Source: Candidatus Poribacteria bacterium (GTDB lineage Bacteria; Poribacteria; WGA-4E; WGA-3G). From it: a stretch of DNA of 64,000 nt. The DNA lies in the NCBI GenBank assembly GCA_022394755.1, contig JAGFCA010000018.1, positions 62,001-126,000 of the forward strand. Reading direction: 5' to 3'. Every line of letters starts with the position of its first letter. Position 1 is the first letter of the stretch. The position numbers and the translations under genes are program-made. The notes beneath the pieces are model-generated. The model did no database searches. It was not told the origin of the DNA and saw only the letters and a program-made list of their open reading frames with translations. Shown one piece after another: positions 1 through 8,608 of the stretch.

Positions 1-240
1 TGTGAAACAACGGCATTCATACCCGGTAATGCCCTACGGCATTCATACCGTTGATTCCTAATTCCTGATTCTTAGGACGAAATGTGTGAAATCCTATTCA
101 GATTCGAGGATCAAACAATAAATGTAGCAAGACCCTTCTCCGCGTAATACTATATCATCCGCGATTCAGAATAGAAAACGGTCTCTACCTAAAGGCTTCT
201 TCTCCGTGTAATACGAGATTCTAACATAAGGAATAATAGC
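1..240 (-). repeat. Dispersed intergenic repeat, copy 1
   Basis: Read on the minus strand, this stretch matches two other places in the window, 34540-34760 and 36970-37200. All share a core around CTTGCTACATTTA, TTTGATCCCCGAATCTGAATAG and a CACATTTC block, followed by an AATCAGGAATCA-type segment. Each copy ends in small stem-loops built on GGCATT/AATGCC (here at about 31-50). No open reading frame covers it. It looks like a non-coding mobile or rearrangement-prone repeat. The window starts inside or at the edge of this copy, so its outer end is not defined. Confidence 0.7.
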
Positions 241-857
241 ACTCGACTATCAGCGTTTCAGACAACATGTATAATACATAAAAATAAATTGAAGAAAATA
301 AATGACAAAGCAACTAATACCATATAGATAAATATACATTGATATAATAAAAAATAAACGTTATAATAATAAATAGAATATTATTATAATACATGGTAGT
401 AAAATAGGATGTATTATAATCTAATTCAATAATCTGATTATTACAGGAGTGAATCTACCGATAAATATTATGTTATGAGAATAATAACAGTAATAACAGA
501 ATCATCGCTAATCAAGGAAAACTACAAAATTGTAACTTTTTTCAAATTTTAGAATTAGAGGTTTAATTCGCTACAAACCCAGACAGGGACTAACAGGAAA
601 GGCAGTATAATAGCAAGAGACATTCCTACACTTTGTAGGAAAAGTGTAACATTTTCTCACACATCTAATAAAATGTACTAAGTAGGAAAAACGATAAAAT
701 CATCTTAATAATCTAATAGTTTAGATTTAATACTACAGTAAACTGTATACTGAAAATCAATAAATATACACAAGGAAAATACGATATTTATGCCAAAAAC
801 TTTACATACCCCGAAACATTTGTTCATGGGATAATCATTTTTGGAAATGGTATAATA

Positions 858-977
858 ATATGAGTTTGACTATAGCAATGTTAACTTCAATACTCCAGAA
901 ATTCTATACATGAAGAACCGGTAGGTTCGGTTTACTAACCGAACCGAATACAAAAACTGATTTATCTAACTCACGTT
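858..977. repeat. MITE-like 120-bp element, copy 1
   Basis: Its left end, TATGAGTTTGAC, is an imperfect inverted copy of its right end, TCTAACTCACGTT. Inside is a hairpin at 924-945: GGTTCGGTT, loop TACT, AACCGAACC. The same size, ends and GGTT/AACC interior recur at 27191-27312. It has no coding capacity. This fits a miniature inverted-repeat element; its inserting enzyme is not identifiable here. Confidence 0.6.
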
Positions 978-1127
978 AAATAGCAATTAATAATTGGATA
1001 ATCCATGTTAATATTTCAACAATTTATATCAAAAATATCAACCTTAATACTTGATATCCAAATACTGGTTTTATGTAACCTTAGAAATCAGATTAAGTGG
1101 ATTATCAAAGCGAGTTTCATACCATAT

Positions 1128-1281
1128 TTTTCAAGTTTTTCAAATTTTGAAATTTTACATCATTTCATCAAATTCTCTATTATCCCAATCCCCACAAGTA
1201 GTTACAGGAAATTAAAATGCCATTTATTAAAAACAAACTTGAAAAAATTGAAATATTTGAACAGCTTGAAAAACTTGAAAA
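1128..1281. repeat. 16-bp perfect inverted repeat, 122-bp spacer
   Basis: TTTTCAAGTTTTTCAA at 1128-1143 is exactly the reverse complement of 1266-1281. The right arm is embedded in a short run of CTTGAAAA-type units (about 1237-1281), so part of the match may come from local low complexity. It could form a long stem or mark the ends of a small degraded element. Confidence 0.5.
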
Positions 1282-1839
1282 CAGAACGACATCAGACAAA
1301 GAACTCTATAATATATACTTAGAATACAAATATGGAACACAACAAGACTAATCATTCATAGAAATATATTTTTCTCTGTAGGGACTGGGTCCCAAAGTCT
1401 GTTGGTTCAAAATATAGAAATTGGCAATGTAAGAACATTTACCGATTCTATGATTGAAGAGATAGGTCCAAATATCTTGATAAAATGGTTGGTACAATTG
1501 TTTCACATAGATACATATCCAAATCAGTGGATTAAAAGGTGTAAAGGACACAAATATCATTATTTTTCAAATTATCGTAAACGAAGAAAAATGGCTGTAA
1601 CTCCAGTGTAGTACTGACAGAAAGAGGGTTTTACTAATGGCACACAATGTGACGAAAAGTGTAACTTATATTATCAATACAATAAACACTATATAACATA
1701 TGTTAACTTAAAAATGTGAATTGCTTAATACATTCCAAACTATAGTAAATATAGTATACTCAGTCGAATCTTAACTATCCTTTTAATTTTAAAATACTCT
1801 ATATTAGACTAAACAAGATTAATACTTTAGGAGAGATAA

Positions 1840-2076
1840 ATGTCAACTTTTGTCTTTATTGTTATAATAATATGTGGTTCAGTAGCATTAACCGTCCTTG
1901 GTTGTGTTTGGATGGGAACATCATACTATGAAAAGAAAAGAGGTCTTCGCTCAGGTGCGTCTGATCGTGAACTTTTCACATTGCAACAACAAGTATCTGA
2001 AATTCGTAAAGAAACAGATACCCTGAAGAACCAAATACAAGAACTTATAAAAATTGCTAAAGGTATCAGTGAGTAA
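1840..2076 (+). CDS. Small single-span membrane protein with coiled coil
   Basis: This 78-residue protein has a hydrophobic helix at about residues 4-26, then a basic patch (YYEKKRG), then a heptad-like stretch (about 45-74) that should form a coiled coil. The layout resembles PspB-type proteins, but I see no diagnostic PspB sequence. A strong AGGAG lies about 6 bases before the ATG. It is the first gene of a tightly spaced plus-strand operon running to 9836. A similar small protein follows 8 bases later, so the two may pair. The function is unknown; an accessory or sensor subunit of the downstream ABC system is an inference. Confidence 0.6.
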   Translation: MSTFVFIVIIICGSVALTVLGCVWMGTSYYEKKRGLRSGASDRELFTLQQQVSEIRKETDTLKNQIQELIKIAKGISE

Positions 2077-2084
2077 AAAGAATT

Positions 2085-2390
2085 ATGCCAAATATTGTGT
2101 TTTTTTTCTTTATCCTAACCCTAATAATAATGGGAACTCTTACTATTACAATACTTGTGATTGTGAGAATAAGCACTACACGTGCCCTTAAAAAACATGG
2201 GTATCACCCCAATAATTCACAGATTAAATATAAGCAGATTGAAGAAGATTTATATAAAATAAAAGAAGATTTAGGGGAGATACAATTCCAACTCTATGAA
2301 ATTGAACCACATTTAAAGGATATGGAGTTTTTAATGTATGCTAAAGGAAATGACAAGAGTAAATTGGGTCGACTTATTAGGAGAGGTTAA
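2085..2390 (+). CDS. Small single-span membrane protein with coiled coil (second)
   Basis: This 101-residue protein has an N-terminal membrane helix (about residues 4-27), a short basic linker and a long charged helical region (about 45-85) with regular hydrophobic positions. It has the same architecture as its upstream neighbour, but the two do not align clearly. It sits 8 bases after that gene and 2 bases before the LolA-like gene, so translational coupling is likely. The family is not recognised. Its position suggests a partner of the trafficking machinery encoded downstream. Confidence 0.6.
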   Translation: MPNIVFFFFILTLIIMGTLTITILVIVRISTTRALKKHGYHPNNSQIKYKQIEEDLYKIKEDLGEIQFQLYEIEPHLKDMEFLMYAKGNDKSKLGRLIRRG

Positions 2391-2392
2391 TT

Positions 2393-3220
2393 ATGTGCTC
2401 AAATTCTTCAACAATATTTATAAGTAAGTTTACAATTTTAATAAGACAACGAATATTACCGTTATTCTTTATTGGTTTTGCGATCTTATTGTTTTCCATA
2501 AATATCAATGCATACGAAAAGGACGACACTACACCTGATGTTGAGAAAATCGTAAATTTCATTGATCAATTATACCGTAGTAATACAAGCTATGCAGATA
2601 TGGAAATGCATATTGTAACCCCACATTACGAACGTACTTTAAAAATGTTAGTGTGGACGAAAGGAATGGATAAGACTTTCATTAGAATTACTTCACCAAA
2701 GAAAGAACGGGGTGTAGGTACTTTACGTATTAAGAACGAGATGTGGAATTATCTACCAAAAATTAAAAAAGTCATGAAGATTTCACCATCAATGATGATG
2801 GGGTCATGGATGGGGTCAGATTTTTCTAATGACGACTTAGTTAAAGAAACATCAATGGAGGATGATTATACGTATAAGATAATTACTCCTGATGATGCCA
2901 CTCCGGATCTCATTTATATCCAATTAATACCAAATGAAGATTCTACAATTGTTTGGGGAAAAATTATATCTGCTGTTAGATCCACTGACTATATACCGGT
3001 GTGGCAACATTTCTATGATGAAAAAGGAAAGTTAATGCGGATTCTTAATTACAAAGATATAAAAGCTTTTGGTAGTAAGACTATTCCTTCAGTTATGGAA
3101 ATGATACCCCAAAATAAACAGGGACATAAAACCATTATCCGTTGGAATGATGCAAAATTCGATAAAAAAATAGATGATAATATCTTCAGTCGTCGAAATT
3201 TACAAAAAAGTAATTTTTAG
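2393..3220 (+). CDS. LolA-like outer-membrane lipoprotein-sorting protein
   Basis: This 275-residue periplasmic protein has an unusually long N-terminal region, then a signal helix ending near Ala40. The mature part matches the 'outer membrane lipoprotein-sorting protein' family (LolA/LolB-like fold). Its pattern is a helix DxxYR..., then a strand with RTLKM, then SPKKERGVGTLRI, an MWNYLP motif and a KISPSMMMGSWMGSDFSNDD segment. In this family the half-barrel carries a lipid or lipoprotein across the periplasm. The start is supported by AGGAGAGG about 6 bases upstream. Relatives sit beside RND/MMPL or ABC exporters and an outer-membrane barrel, which is the arrangement here. The cargo is unknown. 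Confidence 0.82.
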   Translation: MCSNSSTIFISKFTILIRQRILPLFFIGFAILLFSININAYEKDDTTPDVEKIVNFIDQLYRSNTSYADMEMHIVTPHYERTLKMLVWTKGMDKTFIRITSPKKERGVGTLRIKNEMWNYLPKIKKVMKISPSMMMGSWMGSDFSNDDLVKETSMEDDYTYKIITPDDATPDLIYIQLIPNEDSTIVWGKIISAVRSTDYIPVWQHFYDEKGKLMRILNYKDIKAFGSKTIPSVMEMIPQNKQGHKTIIRWNDAKFDKKIDDNIFSRRNLQKSNF

Positions 3221-3235
3221 AGGAATTCTATAATA

Positions 3236-3799
3236 ATGAGCGATAGTAAACAAGACCCAATACGTAATTTCAAATTAATCATTAATTCTGCTCTGTTTTG
3301 TATTCTTATAAGTCTAATTATGAGTTCGTCAGTACAAGCAAAGACAGCCGATCTTACAAGAGAGTTTGGTATTGGCGCACATGGAGCAACTCCATCATTC
3401 GGTGGTATAAGTCTACGATATAATAGTCTTTCCCCGGTGTATCTGCAAGCAGTAGGACGTTTTTATCTTGTTGATGAAAACACAGATCATATGTTTGGTG
3501 GTGGTATATCTTATGCCATTTATGAATATAAAGGTAAATGGAACCATGCACGACTCTATTTTTCTTTTGAAGGTGGCTGGCGTTTCTATAGGGACACAGA
3601 TTACCTTGAGCAACGGATTGAAGCCACGACATTTGCAGGTGGTATTTCCTTTGGAGGTGAGTTGATATTTCCGCTTGGTGGGATTCCGCTTGGTATAAAT
3701 ATGTCTATAGGTCAAGGGTTCGGGACAGAAATTTTCAATTCTGTAAATAAGAATCTGGCAGGTGTATATATAGGAGCAGGCATACATGCCTATTTTTAG
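3236..3799 (+). CDS. Exported hypothetical protein, probable small barrel
   Basis: This 187-residue protein has a signal helix at about 13-35 (cleavage after VQA is plausible). The mature part is rich in glycine and aromatic residues, with alternating strands and a C-terminal aromatic (…GAGIHAYF). This suits a small outer-membrane or periplasmic beta-barrel. I recognise no family. It lies 15 bases after the LolA-like gene and overlaps the next gene by 14 bases, so it belongs to the same operon. A role as an outer-membrane component of the transport system is an inference from context. Confidence 0.6.
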   Translation: MSDSKQDPIRNFKLIINSALFCILISLIMSSSVQAKTADLTREFGIGAHGATPSFGGISLRYNSLSPVYLQAVGRFYLVDENTDHMFGGGISYAIYEYKGKWNHARLYFSFEGGWRFYRDTDYLEQRIEATTFAGGISFGGELIFPLGGIPLGINMSIGQGFGTEIFNSVNKNLAGVYIGAGIHAYF

Positions 3800-5402
3800 A
3801 CTGTTGCTTAAGACTATACCGATTTTGATGATATGTTTCTTCATATATGGTTGTTCCTTGAAATCAAAAAGTAAAGTATCTAATACTTCAATTATCCCTT
3901 ATTCCTTTGAAAGATATAAGATTCAATTAGGAAATGAGAAACATCAAACTATTCTTACAGGATTTCTTACCGCGCAGAAAAACTCTGAATTAATAGTACT
4001 GTATATTACTGAAGATAATCATCGCAATATTGATATTTATACGTATCAAGAAGGAATTTGGGAGAAGAAATATCATGTTATACTACGACCAAGGGTAATG
4101 TTCGTTGATATTGTCTCTATCGGCAAAAAGGATCTTCTGCTTACCTACGAACCAAATCAACTAAATTGGTTTGATATTGACGCTATGATTGAACGTCCAC
4201 TAATGGATATTAGTCTTGATTTTAAACCTGATAATGAGAAGGTAATATACCAAATTGATATCACTAAAGACCTAAACGGTGATGGTTATGATGATATAGT
4301 TATGCCTGACTATGATGGTTTTTGGATATCAACCCAATTAGAAAATGGTTCATTTAGGAAACCTATAAAAATCGGTGCAAAAGAACCATTCCTTGAGAAA
4401 ACGGCACTGGGATTCAACACAACTTACAGAGATGTTGGGATTAATTCTCTAACAATTAAATGGTATCTAAGCCGTGTTCATCAGATAGATTACAACAGAG
4501 ATAATCGTACCGACCTCGTATTCTGGAATAATGACCACTATCTGGTATATTATCAACAAAAAGACGGTGATTTTTCTATAGATCCATATACGTTTACCTC
4601 TAATGTGTCATTTAATGCTGACAGTGCATATTCAATCGCATTTGATTTCACTGGTGAGAATATGTTTGCCCTAATTTTTGGAGTGAAAAAGAATATTAAT
4701 AGGAAAGTCTTGTATACTTTCAGGGATATGAACAATGATGGCATTTCTGATATGGTGATACACGCATTAAAAGGAAGAGGACTTGGAAACCAACAAAGTC
4801 TGTTTGAAATTCATTACGGTAAACCCATTCCGAATGCGATAATGTTTACAAAAAATGTAGACATAACACTTGAACCAAAAGGTCCCGCAGGTGGATTGTT
4901 ACCATGGGGTTATTCATCTCAATGGATTAAGGATTTTGATGGAGATGGGGATATAGATATTGTATTTAAGGATGTGGATACGACTCTCCTTGGTATGACA
5001 CGAGCACTTACACGAAATGTAATCTACCAAAGTCTCGACTTCTTTGAGTTCGGTAATCATACATATACTCCAAAACCTACTCTTAGACGTAAGATTAAAC
5101 CGAAGTTAGACAAAGGCAAGTCCTTGGGTGTTTATTTTCCAATTGCATTGTTTGATGATCTAAATGGAGACAACCGCGCTGATTTGATTGTTGGACATAA
5201 TTGGAGTGAGATGCATGTATATGTTGGAATATCAGATTCGAAACTTTTTCCTAAAGAGCCACAGATTATAAAGATTTCTCTTCCGAATGATGAAAGAAAT
5301 GTGCGATTAGTAGATTTAAATAGAGATAATAAAAAGGATATACTCATATATTATCCTTTTGGACAGAAAGCACATAAAATGACACTCATGACATCAAAGT
5401 AA
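3786..5402 (+). CDS. FG-GAP/VCBS repeat lipoprotein
   Basis: This 538-residue protein has a lipoprotein signal with the lipid-anchored cysteine at residue 23 (FFIYGC). At least six calcium-loop motifs of the DxNxDGxxD type start near residues 161, 234, 313, 383, 457 and 509, typical of FG-GAP/VCBS beta-propellers. Such propellers usually act in binding or assembly at the cell surface or in the periplasm. The start overlaps the previous gene by 14 bases and is preceded by GGAG. Within the operon this lipoprotein is either a structural partner or a substrate of the LolA-like/ABC machinery; the sequence does not say which. Confidence 0.75.
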   Translation: MPIFRLLLKTIPILMICFFIYGCSLKSKSKVSNTSIIPYSFERYKIQLGNEKHQTILTGFLTAQKNSELIVLYITEDNHRNIDIYTYQEGIWEKKYHVILRPRVMFVDIVSIGKKDLLLTYEPNQLNWFDIDAMIERPLMDISLDFKPDNEKVIYQIDITKDLNGDGYDDIVMPDYDGFWISTQLENGSFRKPIKIGAKEPFLEKTALGFNTTYRDVGINSLTIKWYLSRVHQIDYNRDNRTDLVFWNNDHYLVYYQQKDGDFSIDPYTFTSNVSFNADSAYSIAFDFTGENMFALIFGVKKNINRKVLYTFRDMNNDGISDMVIHALKGRGLGNQQSLFEIHYGKPIPNAIMFTKNVDITLEPKGPAGGLLPWGYSSQWIKDFDGDGDIDIVFKDVDTTLLGMTRALTRNVIYQSLDFFEFGNHTYTPKPTLRRKIKPKLDKGKSLGVYFPIALFDDLNGDNRADLIVGHNWSEMHVYVGISDSKLFPKEPQIIKISLPNDERNVRLVDLNRDNKKDILIYYPFGQKAHKMTLMTSK

Positions 5403-5444
5403 CAAATTGGGAGTAAGTTCCTTATTCCAGATTAATAAATTAAT

Positions 5445-6659
5445 ATGATACTTAAAATTGCATTCCGAAATATTTTTCGTCAAAAACGTAGATCAATTCT
5501 AACTGCCCTTGCAATGATTGTAGGATTTTCGCTGTCCTCTTTTACTATTGGTCTATCTGATGGTGCGTATTCTAATATAATTAATATGTTCACCCGAAAC
5601 AGACTGGGACATATTCAAGTCCATTCCACTGGTTATCTTGATAAACCAACTATCTATAACACTATATCAGACTATGAATCTATCGGAGAGACAATCCAAA
5701 GTAATGCAAATGTTGAAGCTTGGACACCACGAGTGTATGCGGGAGGTCTTGGTTCGGTTAATGAGAAAAGTATGGCTATAAAGGTTGTTGGGATTGATGT
5801 AGTGAGAGAGAATCAAGCCACAAACTTTGACAAGAAGGTCGTTGAAGGCAAAACATTAACAGAAACCGCATCACATGAAGCGATAATTGGAATTGGACTT
5901 GCAAAGAGGCTATCAGCTACAGTAGGAAATAAAATAGCATTCTTCTCACAAGCAGCGGATGGATCAATTGCAAATGATGAATATACTATTATTGGTACAA
6001 TTGAGAGTGGTGATGATGCCACCGATAGAACAACTTGCTACCTTCATATTGATGATGCTCAAGATCTATTTGTTCTACAAGGTCGTGTGCATGAAATAGT
6101 CGTAATCGTCTCAAATATGAATAGTATTGCTAAAACGGTATCTGCTCTCGAAAACAGTTTCAACGATAGAGATATTGATGTATCTCCTTGGCAAGTATTT
6201 GCGAAATCATTTTATATTGCTATGCAAACTGATAGAAAGGGTGATGCGATTAGCCGTTTTATTATTATGTTCATCGTTGCCATTGGAGTTCTTAATACTG
6301 TTCTCATGTCAGTTTTGGAACGGACTCGAGAATATGGTGTTTTGAAGGCTGTGGGTACAAAACCATCACAAATCTTCGGGTTAGTGGTTTCTGAAGTCAC
6401 TATTATAGCTTTAGTGAGTGTATGTGTTGGAGCAATTATCGGAACAGTAATCAATTATCTATTCTCAGTCTATGGAATAACATACCCTACTGAAATAACT
6501 TTCGGGGGTATGAAGATGAAAACACTCTATGGTGCGGTTACAACTGCAAGTCTGGTTATTCCAACAATAACTGTAATGCTCTCGGCAATCCTTGTTAGTC
6601 TGTTCCCCGCAATAAAGGCTGCACGGATTATACCAGCAAAAGCGATGCGAATACATTAA
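5445..6659 (+). CDS. ABC transporter permease, FtsX/MacB/LolC type (first)
   Basis: This 404-residue protein begins MILKIAFRNIFRQKRR, the usual cytoplasmic lead-in. Then come a membrane helix (about 19-40), a large periplasmic domain (about 45-265) and three helices in the C-terminal third. The loop ERTREYGVLKAVGTKPSQI (about 289-307) is the FtsX-family signature after helix 2. The family includes LolC/E and MacB, which use ATP to push substrates from the inner membrane to periplasmic carriers. The next gene encodes a second permease and the third an ATPase, so the complex is probably a heterodimer, as in LolCDE. Confidence 0.88.
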   Translation: MILKIAFRNIFRQKRRSILTALAMIVGFSLSSFTIGLSDGAYSNIINMFTRNRLGHIQVHSTGYLDKPTIYNTISDYESIGETIQSNANVEAWTPRVYAGGLGSVNEKSMAIKVVGIDVVRENQATNFDKKVVEGKTLTETASHEAIIGIGLAKRLSATVGNKIAFFSQAADGSIANDEYTIIGTIESGDDATDRTTCYLHIDDAQDLFVLQGRVHEIVVIVSNMNSIAKTVSALENSFNDRDIDVSPWQVFAKSFYIAMQTDRKGDAISRFIIMFIVAIGVLNTVLMSVLERTREYGVLKAVGTKPSQIFGLVVSEVTIIALVSVCVGAIIGTVINYLFSVYGITYPTEITFGGMKMKTLYGAVTTASLVIPTITVMLSAILVSLFPAIKAARIIPAKAMRIH

Positions 6660-6668
6660 GGATATACT

Positions 6669-7898
6669 ATGTTCATCATTTTACTAAAACTTGCATGGAA
6701 GAACATATTTCGAAATAAACGCCGTACATTTATTGCATCAATTGCAATAGGAATAGGTCTTGCTGCCCTTATTTTTCTTGATGCCTTAATGATAGGTATG
6801 AGTGATATTTTAGCAAGAACAGCTACTGAGTCTTTTCTTGGGGACGCACAAATTCATTTCAAAGAATATCGTGACACACAAGATGTATCAATGACAATTC
6901 AGGATGTAGATAAGGTAACATCAATGTTAGCGAAAGAAAAAATCGTACATAATTTTTCACGACGTACCTATAGTACAGCAATGATAATGTCTTCTGCTAA
7001 TACAAGTGCAATTAATCTTGTTGGTGTTAACCCACCGAAGGAAAAACATATATCCCAGATTGATGATAGGATTATTGAAGGTGAATTCTTTACAGAGGAA
7101 TCGCCACATGATATTGTCATTGGGAGTAAACTTTCAGAGACCTTAGAAGTTGATCTGGGAGATAAGGTAGTTGTAACTGTGGCTCAGTCCGGTAGTGGAG
7201 ACTTCTTTGAAGATTGGTTCAGGATATCTGGTATCTTTTACTTTGCAGATGAAGGAATGAATGGTGGAATGGCATTTGTTCGATTACATAAAGCACAAGA
7301 AATGTTGGCTCTAAAAAATAATGTGCATGAAATTGCCATTAAATTCACTTCAGCAACATACGGACAGAACCCAGATTTGGAATTTTGGGATACATATTCT
7401 GAATACGATAACGAAGTATTAAGTTGGACTGATATTCTTCCTGAACTACAGTCAATGTTTGATATGTTTGAATATAGTAAATATATAGTAGGGGTGCTGT
7501 TATTCGTTGTAGTGGTCTTCGGAATCATCAACACTCTCTTCATGTCATTATATGAAAGGATGTTTGAGTTCGGCGTGCTACGTGCAGTTGGTACCAGGCC
7601 GTTTGGAATGGCGCGTCTCATACTATTTGAAGCTGGTTCTTTGGCGATAGTTAGTATTATTCTTGGTGGAATTTTGGGATTTGTATTAACTACGATATTT
7701 AGTCAAGTAGGGATTAATTATACTGGCATAGAAATGATGGGAGTTACACTACAGGAGTCTATCTATCCTGTATTAACATTAGAGCAATATACATTCTTTC
7801 CTATATCGCTTTTTATTTTTACTATAATTGCTGGATTATATCCTGCATGGCACGTTGCAAAAATGTCTCCTGTTGAGGCAATGCGGCGTAGTTTTTAG
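6669..7898 (+). CDS. ABC transporter permease, FtsX/MacB/LolE type (second)
   Basis: This 409-residue paralogue of the preceding permease starts 9 bases after it. It has the same plan: basic N-terminus (AWKNIFRNKRRT), helix 1 at about 20-42, a periplasmic domain, then three C-terminal helices with YERMFEFGVLRAVGTRPF as the FtsX signature loop. The C-terminus (AKMSPVEAMRR) is also typical. Two non-identical permeases with one ATPase is the LolCDE arrangement. The partner LolA-like carrier is five genes upstream counting from here. Confidence 0.88.
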   Translation: MFIILLKLAWKNIFRNKRRTFIASIAIGIGLAALIFLDALMIGMSDILARTATESFLGDAQIHFKEYRDTQDVSMTIQDVDKVTSMLAKEKIVHNFSRRTYSTAMIMSSANTSAINLVGVNPPKEKHISQIDDRIIEGEFFTEESPHDIVIGSKLSETLEVDLGDKVVVTVAQSGSGDFFEDWFRISGIFYFADEGMNGGMAFVRLHKAQEMLALKNNVHEIAIKFTSATYGQNPDLEFWDTYSEYDNEVLSWTDILPELQSMFDMFEYSKYIVGVLLFVVVVFGIINTLFMSLYERMFEFGVLRAVGTRPFGMARLILFEAGSLAIVSIILGGILGFVLTTIFSQVGINYTGIEMMGVTLQESIYPVLTLEQYTFFPISLFIFTIIAGLYPAWHVAKMSPVEAMRRSF

Positions 7899-7906
7899 GT
7901 ATTATT

Positions 7907-8608
7907 ATGGAACAAACACAAGATAAGAGAGTTATTGTCACTGAAGATGTTACCAAAGTTTATGAAGCAGATGGCATACCTGTGAATGCCCTTAACGGTG
8001 TTGATCTAACTATCAATAAAGGTGAATTTACAGCCTTGGTGGGTCCATCTGGATCGGGTAAGTCAACATTTCTTAATATTATATCTGGCTTGGATACCCC
8101 AACAGATGGTAAAGTTTTCCTTTCTGGGAAATTTCTCTCAGAACTGAGTAGTAAAGAACTCTCTGATTTTCGTAGGGATAATATAGGATTTGTTTTTCAA
8201 GCCTATAACCTACTTCCTGTTTTAACAGTTGAAGAAAACGTTGAATATATAATGCTTCTTGCTGGTGTGCCAAAATCAGAAAGACAAAAACGTGTAACTT
8301 CAATGCTTAATTCTGTTGGCTTGGAAGGTGTTGAAGATAGGCTGCCGACTCAATTATCTGGTGGACAACAGCAACGTGTTGCTATTGCTCGTGCTATGGT
8401 TTCTGAACCAGATATTATTCTCGCTGATGAGCCAACTGCTAATGTGGATTCCAAGACAGGTTCAGACCTGCTTGAGATGATGAGTAGATTAAACGCTGAA
8501 ACAGGTATGACATTTATCTTTTCTACTCACGATCCTATGGTAATGGAGAGTGCACACCGTCTCATCACACTTCGTGATGGGAAAGTAGAGACAGATGAGA
8601 AGAAATAA
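7907..8608 (+). CDS. ABC transporter ATPase, LolD/MacB type
   Basis: This 233-residue nucleotide-binding protein has every motif intact: Walker A GPSGSGKS (46-53), Q-loop in FVFQAYNLLP, signature LSGGQQQRVAIARAM, Walker B with ILADEPTANVD, and the switch histidine in STHD. Length and the PTANVD D-loop region fit the LolD/MacB subfamily that drives FtsX-type permeases. It begins 8 bases after the second permease and overlaps the following barrel gene by 14 bases. It should power the two permeases encoded just upstream. Confidence 0.9.
   Translation: MEQTQDKRVIVTEDVTKVYEADGIPVNALNGVDLTINKGEFTALVGPSGSGKSTFLNIISGLDTPTDGKVFLSGKFLSELSSKELSDFRRDNIGFVFQAYNLLPVLTVEENVEYIMLLAGVPKSERQKRVTSMLNSVGLEGVEDRLPTQLSGGQQQRVAIARAMVSEPDIILADEPTANVDSKTGSDLLEMMSRLNAETGMTFIFSTHDPMVMESAHRLITLRDGKVETDEKK

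Larger units (their letters stand above)
241..1839. other. Non-coding AT-rich gap with repeats
   Basis: No convincing gene is present; the open frames at 1005-1322 and 1402-1611 are low-complexity and I do not call them. The gap holds a segment (about 528-770) that aligns by eye with the reverse complement of about 35960-36230. It also holds two similar hairpin-plus-GAAAAGTGTAAC motifs (about 634-660 and 1641-1666), a 120-bp element with inverted ends (858-977), a long inverted repeat (1128-1281), and a small palindrome GGGAC-TGG-GTCCC at 1381-1393. The order of the shared blocks mirrors that in 35185-37200, which suggests an old duplicated or inverted segment. Confidence 0.6.

Noticed and set aside
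1005..1322. 105-residue open frame
   Set aside because: Low-complexity, Leu/Ile/Lys/Asn-rich translation of AT-rich DNA, no ribosome site, and it crosses the inverted repeat at 1128-1281.
1402..1611. 69-residue open frame
   Set aside because: No family resemblance, overlapped by an equally long minus frame, and located in the repeat-rich gap.
3413..3844. 143-residue minus frame
   Set aside because: Shadow of the plus-strand operon, which has continuous overlapping genes and ribosome sites.
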